A stretch of 64,000 nucleotides of DNA from Nissolia schottii (taxonomy: Eukaryota > Streptophyta > Magnoliopsida > Fabales > Fabaceae): assembly GCA_003254905.1 (NCBI GenBank), contig QANU01006985.1:1-64000 (forward strand), read 5' to 3'. Numbering within the stretch: position 1 is the stretch's first letter; every line of letters begins with the position of its first letter. Under the pieces are notes generated by a model. It made no database searches and was not told where the DNA came from. It worked only from the letters and a program-made list of their open reading frames with translations. The position numbers and the translations under genes are program-made. Below are positions 58,266 to 64,000 of this stretch, piece by piece.

Positions 58266-61200
58266 AACAATCATAAGGATTTGTTCAGCAAAACATTGTT
58301 CCATGAAGCTGTCGAGTTTATGTTGCCAGAATTTCTTGTATGCTTTTAATATTAAGGGGGTACAAATTTGTTGTTGTTAGTGTTATTTAATGTTTAACAT
58401 CATAAAAAAAAGTGAGGTGTTAAATATTAAATAATATATAAAGTAGCAACTTTTTTCTTTTTGTCGGCAAATTGGGGTTTCCTTCCAGCTGCTGCTGCTG
58501 CTGCTGCTCTATGTCAACGTGATTTTGGGGAGAAATATGTAGACATGTACATTTTCTTCTAAATTACTTCCTTTCTCGCTTCAATTTTCAATTTCCCTCC
58601 CCTTTCTCTTGTTTTTTTGCTTTTTGTTTTGTTGGTTTCTTAGTTACCTCATGAGGTAAATATTCTATAGTACTTAATTTATTTATTTTTAATAATTTTA
58701 ATAACTAAATTCATCGATTTTTGTTATTATGTTATGTTTTATAGGATTATAATAAATTTTTCATTAGTCAAATTATTGAAAAAGCCAACTTATAAGAGGT
58801 TTAGAGATTTGCAAACTATCTGAGCTTCTGATGTACATTTTTACAAATATTATAATAAAAAGTATTAATTTATCATATTAAATCATATAATTTATTAATA
58901 TGTCATATTATATCATAAAATGATAATAAAATTAATAAATTTAGTTGTAAAAATTATTAAAAATAAATAAATTAGATACTATAATATATTTACCTCATAA
59001 GGTAGCTAAGAATCTAACTTTATATAAATGAATTACTTAAAGGTTTCTATGAAACTAGCATTACAAGGAGCGTTACCATTTTTTTTTTCTGTTATTATTA
59101 TGTGAGCATAAAAGTAGGTTTGGATGCAAAAAGAAATGATATGTATATTTATTTGATGTGAGTTATTGTGTCAACTCATTTTCTTTTATAAGATCCATTG
59201 AAATCTCTTTTAATGATAGATGAGATGTGAGTTGATATGATGTTTCACAACAAATAAATACATATATCGTAGCTTGTACATAAATGTTGTACAAACTATT
59301 TTGATGTTTCTGTTGCGTCTTCAAGCTCCCCTGGGCAAAGGTCAAAAAGTTGGTTTTTTACCCTCACATTATCTTCAATGGGAGCTGGGCTTGAATGAAT
59401 GGAAGGGTGAGAAATAAGAAGAAAAAAAAAAAGAAAAAATGACATAAAAGAAGTAAGAGAGAGAGAGAGAGGTGTCATATAGAATTTGGGGTGGGTGTGG
59501 GGGGATATGAGACATTATACATAGGTTAAAAAGAGAAATAAAGTGGTTGTGATATGATCCACATATAATAACCTGCATTGCTAATGAAAGAAACGGCATT
59601 GAATGAGTTTTTTTTTTGGGGGGGGGGGGCTGTGTGTTATTGTTAGTATATGGATATCTCATCTATCTGCCATGCAGTATTAAATTCGAAAGGTGGGGTA
59701 ATGTAATTAAGCCTTTAACACAGATACACACACAGACGGATGGATCGTTTTTGCTTTTGTCTTTGTCTCCTTGTTTGTATCATACCAAAAGCTGCTTTTT
59801 GACATAAACCATGGTGCTTTTCCATTCTTGTTAACAGTCCCTTTCTCACGTAGTTGTATATCTCGAGGCTATTGTAATTTGTATTGTATGGTGTCGCCTT
59901 CAAACCCTTTTGGCCAATGGAATGATGGAAAGAAGAAAAGGTCAAGGGAGCGAGGCAGAGGAAATGGTTAGCTTTTCTTTTCATTTTTGTCTTTCTCACA
60001 ATGTCTTGGTCACTCGGAGGAGATGCTTTGATAATCGTGTAATGAAGCGTTTCAGAACTATGGAGGTGTGTGATGAGGGATTGGAAGAGCATGAATTTGT
60101 TTGAGGCAGCAGAATGATTTGGTTAATCATTGTGTTTTATAACTTATTAGTAGTAGTAACCATATTATGTGTGTTTGGGAAATTTTATTAAGTGCCTAAC
60201 AAGTATGCTAAAACTAAGTAACTTAGCTTAGGATGGTTGACTTAGTAAAAAGACAATCGAATATCGGATAAAGATTATGCAAGTTTAATTCTCATCTTTT
60301 ATATATTTATTATTTTTGTAAGTGATTCATAATCATTTGCATGATGTATATTTTAAATAACGTTCAGTAAGCATTCCGTGATAAAAAATACATAGATAAT
60401 AAATAAAAAAAATATGTTTAGAGAATGAGACAAAAATATCAAACTTAAAATTATTTTTATCTTGTAATAATTTTTTAATTAATGTTTATATAAAAGAAAA
60501 AATACATGAGACATGTCTGAATATGATTTTTAAGCTAATTTATATATATTTAAAATGAATAGATGCAATGGATGTGTTGCTGTTGTCTTTACATTTTCAT
60601 ATTTTCTATCTCAAAATGATTAGCAATGATGGAATGGCGGACGCGAAATTCACCTATTCAATATTTACCCAAACGAAAAGTTAAGCAACTCGATCAATCA
60701 AGTATGTTGAACTTCAGAATTTGTGAAATGTGAGCTCTCCCGCCACCAAGATTGAGAAGTGTAGTTGCATTCCCAAATTATTAGTTCTTGGGTGGGCTTT
60801 CTTCAAAATATGTATCTTAATTTTTCTGTCTCATAAGTGTAACTTTGAGCTTATACATTAGAATATAGAACTCAGAAATCAACAGTTGATTACAAGATAC
60901 AATTATCATTATGCCTTTTTTTCTTCTTCTATATTTCAAAAATTACATTTAAATATGTTTAAACTTAAGACTTCATGAATGTTACTCAAATCCCTCATCA
61001 CTAGACGTATCTCAATAGCTTATCAATATGTCCTTAGCATCTAATTACGTTATTTAAATGTTTGTCATCCTTAGATGTGTGGAAAGGATATAATAGAAAA
61101 ATTAGCGATAAATTTTATATTAAAATATGAGAATAATAGAGAATACAGACAGCACTTCTATCTTCCTCATGGAGGAAGGGCATTCATACTCCAAATAGTT

Positions 61201-62118
61201 TTTAAAACTACTAATTCAATTATTTATTATATTTTCCTTTATATTACTTTAATGTACTTTGCGGTCAATATTCACGCGGAGGAAAAACAAAAATCTTCCT
61301 CAAGTAGAAGTAACAATTACTGAATTATGTTATTTGATTTCATTTATTATAAATATTGTGTTGATTTAGTAGTCATCTGCTATTAAATGAAATTTCAATA
61401 ATATTTGTATCTTTTTAAAATTTTATTCAATTATAAATGTTTAATGAGTCAATGCAATGTTCTCGTAACCAATAAATACAAATACAAATAAATAACATTT
61501 CTATTGTTCTCAAAGTGACCCTTACTATGAAACGAATGAAGTAATATTTGACTTAATAAACTCTCTATTTTAGCATATATGATTCATACTACTCTAAAGA
61601 TAAAGCAATAGCTATGAAAGGGGACTATAATTTTTGGCTTGACTTTGACGGCTTCATGTTATTAAAAATAAAATAATAAAAAATAGGTCAACCCTCGCCT
61701 TATTTTGACCAAAATTGACACACTTTTCTGTCATTGACATAAATAAATATGTTACAGACATGAAGCTTGGAAGGTAAAGACTACATTGCCAGTAGGCTAT
61801 ACTGCTAGTGTACTACTAACCCTTCATAGTCAATCAGATCATGAAGCTCACTCAAAGTGAAGGCTCTGATTTGTCCATATATATATGATAGCCCCTGCCT
61901 GTTGAAGTAATTTCTTATTGCTATTTAGAGTAGCAATTACCACCAACCTTATAGCATAAACTTCACAGAACTCTCCTGTTAGGATATATATATATATNGC
62001 AGGTATACAACTCCTGCCAATGCAGTTTGTTCATAGGCCATATGTGTATCAATAAATACCGGAAATTTTAGCTGCATCATTAGTGCACATGCTTCGCATG
62101 TGTCCTAATAATGTCTAA
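58266..62118. other. Intergenic stretch
   Basis: CLE 3' flank, then a GCT/CTG run (58489-58507) and AT-rich DNA. A short minus-strand open frame at 59296-59478 begins with a hydrophobic, signal-peptide-like stretch but matches no family known to me. Around 59700-60105 both strands are open without a domain. A G run (59619-59629) and a single N (61998, after a TA tract) are present. Confidence 0.5.
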
Positions 62119-62354
62119 GTTAATGTTCACTTTAGTCATTGAATTTGCATGTGTGAGTCTCACTTTGATATCTAAAATTAATAAATTAAGTTTTTAGCTG
62201 AAGTTGCAAAATGTAAGTCACGTTAGTGAAAATGAGGTCAAGGATCAACGTGACTCATGTTTTACAACTTTAGGAATTAAAAAAATTATCTTCTAAATTT
62301 AAGAGATCAAAGTGACTCACATGTGTAATTTTGAGGACTAAAATGAACATTAAC
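62119..62354. mobile_element. 'aatgctcattttagt' repeat family, copy C (complete fold-back)
   Basis: The left arm 'gttaatgttcactttagtca' faces a right arm whose reverse complement is 'gttaatgttcattttagtcc'. The pairing continues inward through 'atgtgtgagtc' / 'acatgtgagtc' and 'tgcaaaatgtaagtcacgtt' / 'gtaaaacatgagtcacgtt'. About 236 bp of almost continuous hairpin. It is related to copies at 7221-7656 and 40080-40255. Confidence 0.75.
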
Positions 62355-62551
62355 TCAATAATGCCTAGAAAACTTGGGTACAAATATGGTATCAGTAATG
62401 TATGCAGATGTATATATGCCTGAAGCAAAGGAAAATGATCCATACTTTTAGCAGAACCTTCAAAACCTGTATAACCCTTTCTTTCCTTAAGGACATTATG
62501 GCTCCATCTATGACAAGATAATTAGATCAAAGGTCTCTAGACATTGGTGCA

Positions 62552-63887
62552 TTAGGTAGCTAGGGAAACAGAATCACTGGCCAATACTGGAGTTGAGAAA
62601 CCCTCAGATATGGCTTCCCATGACATGTTATCCTCATCATGCTTCTTGCGCCTTCGGTCAAGGAATGTTGGCCTTATTGGTGTTGTAACCATTTCTGCTT
62701 TGAATGTCAACAATGCCACAATCTCTGACATGGCAGGTCTCATATCTGCATGAGGCTGGAGGCACAAGAATGCCACATGGAATGCTTGCATTACATCCTT
62801 TTCCACAAATCCATGGTCTCTCAATTTTGGATCCACAAGATCCATCACCATTGACTTCTCATAAAGTTTCCATGCCTATAACAATAAATGAAGATTCACA
62901 CAAGCATATTAAAACACTTGCTGCAAGCTAATTAAAAATGGTATGAATAATAATAATTCAAATCAAATCATAGTAGAAGTGTTACATATTCAGGGAGGTA
63001 CTGCATTTCTGATGGTAAAGTGAGGTCTGTGTTTTTCCTGCAGCTGATGGTTTCTAGCACTAGAACTCCAAAACTATAGATATCTGCCTTTTCTGACAAT
63101 TCTCCTCTAATAGCATATTCAGGAGCTGTGTAACCTCTGACCATAAAGAAAAATACGAGAAAACATCAATACAATACTTTGCTACAGCTGTTTGGAATGA
63201 ATTCATCTCTAATTCAAATCATACTCCGTCCGGTCCAAAATAACTTTCATTTTTATTTTTTAGGTACATTCATTTGTACATGTACCTAAAAAGTGAAGGT
63301 GACAATTATTTTGAACCGAGGGTATTAACTAGTTAGGAAAAAGGACTTACAATGTTCCAGCAAACTGAGTGCTAAGGTAAGCTTGGTCTTCAGGGAAGAA
63401 CCTGGCCAGTCCAAAGTCTCCAATCCTAGGCTGAAACTTTTCATCAAGGAGAATGTTGCTTGCTTTGATATCTCTATGAACAATTCTGATATGTGAATCC
63501 TCATGCAGGTACTGCAATCCCCTTGCTACTCCAAGAATGATTTGGAACCTAGTGCTCCAATTCAGAAATTGATCACTTTTTCCTGATCAAAGAAAAAGGA
63601 ACATCAAATGTAGAACTATTCTCATCTTCAAGCAAATAAACTTTTGCCAATAAAGCATGGATTGCATTTATACCGTATATTATGAGGTCCAAACTCCTGT
63701 TCTTCATGTATTCATAGACAAGTATCCTGTGAGAGCCATCTGTGCAGCATCCGAGAAGGCGAACCAGATTTTTGTGTTGGATGCTTGTGATCAATCTCAC
63801 CTCTGCCAGAAACTCTCTTTCTCCTTGTTGTGATTTGTCTAGAGACAGTTGCTTAACAGCAACTTCCCTTCCATCTGCCAATTTTCC
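62552..63887 (-). CDS. Receptor-like serine/threonine kinase, C-terminal part (runs off window)
   Basis: Four exons (minus): 63674-63887, 63351-63582, 62986-63136, 62552-62875; 921 nt, 306 codons to the stop. Phases agree; the first visible exon starts at phase 0 and its upstream neighbour lies beyond 64000. Present are the kinase lysine in [30 protein letters not shown], the catalytic loop [25 protein letters not shown], and an activation segment ending [13 protein letters not shown], then [16 protein letters not shown]. The glycine-rich loop exon is outside the window. Wording is that of cysteine-rich/DUF26-related kinases, including CRPK1-type cytoplasmic forms; the missing N-terminus decides between a receptor and a soluble kinase. 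The tail [20 protein letters not shown] end is intact. Confidence 0.88.
63222..63324. mobile_element. Tiny Stowaway MITE hairpin in kinase intron
   Basis: The left end 'tactccgtccggtccaaaat' 'aactttca' and the right end, reverse-complemented 'taccctcggttcaaaataat' 'tgtcacct', are inverted repeats; the centre 'aggtacattcatttgtacat' 'gtacct' also folds. It is 103 bp, carries the TACTCC(G/C)TCC Stowaway signature, and lies in the intron between exons 62986-63136 and 63351-63582. Confidence 0.75.
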
Positions 63888-64000
63888 CTGTCAAAAAACA
63901 CAACCAGTTTTTTAGTATCATAGCAACCCACAATAGTACATGCATTAATTTTTTTTTTTTGGTTTCTCAAAGTATTCCCTCACTCGATAGGTGAGAAATT

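Noticed and set aside
59310-59400. Possible microRNA-like hairpin with 'cttcaagctcccctgggc' and 'cttcaatgggagctgggctt'
   Set aside because: The two segments pair only in short pieces with large bulges and match no mature plant miRNA that I can recall.
59715-60104. Open frames on both strands (125 aa minus, 64-66 aa plus)
   Set aside because: No domain, signal peptide or conserved motif; opposite-strand openness suggests chance.

Overview
The window reads as nuclear DNA of a eudicot plant. It is AT-rich, its genes have short exons with GT..AG introns, and it holds plant-only families (SIAMESE-related cell-cycle inhibitor, CLE peptide, trichome-birefringence-like acetyltransferase, HD-Zip II, RLCK). 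Intergenic DNA is full of TA/GA microsatellites, MITEs, LTR remnants and an Au-type SINE. The protein flavour suggests a legume or close relative, but that is an impression. There is no bacterial-style operon, CRISPR array, plasmid or virus signal.

Layout, left to right. 1-7.9 kb is gene-poor: an LTR end, a decayed Ty1/copia gag and several MITEs. At 8.3 kb (+) lies a single-exon SIAMESE-RELATED (SMR) gene whose promoter is abutted by a 213-bp MITE. 11.3-15.1 kb (-) is a seven-coding-exon USE1 SNARE gene with a fold-back element in an intron. 18.6-25.8 kb (-) holds a tandem pair of receptor-like cytoplasmic kinases: a ruined copy on the left (P-loop segment deleted, frameshifts, stops) and an intact six-exon copy of 437 codons on the right. 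26.9-29.0 kb is an LTR-like repeat in reverse orientation. At 31.6 kb (+) is a two-exon TMEM230/DUF872 gene. 33.3-38.1 kb (+) is a JmjC/cupin oxygenase of the NO66/MINA53 type, 787 aa. At 38.4-38.9 kb (-) is a small secreted-peptide precursor with a DY...HP-rich C-terminus. 44.9-46.9 kb is odd: one exon of a PTM-like DDT/PHD protein, a 112-bp N gap, then the 3' half of an unrelated HD-Zip II gene. 51.3-54.5 kb (-) is a complete TBL gene, 488 aa. At 58.0 kb (+) is a CLE peptide gene. 62.6-63.9 kb (-) is the C-terminal part of a receptor-like kinase that runs off the right edge.

The genes are not a functional cluster. They are independent transcription units, and only the two RLCK copies are related by local duplication. 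Exon joins were worked out by hand from splice consensus, reading phase and family knowledge; every complete model closes in frame. Much of the remaining sequence is explained by repeats: at least three MITE families occur more than once. I see no convincing wholly new system. The best leads are the MITE against the SMR promoter, the unnamed secreted peptide, the PTM/HD-Zip junction and the repeat-expanded element at 43.4-44.3 kb.
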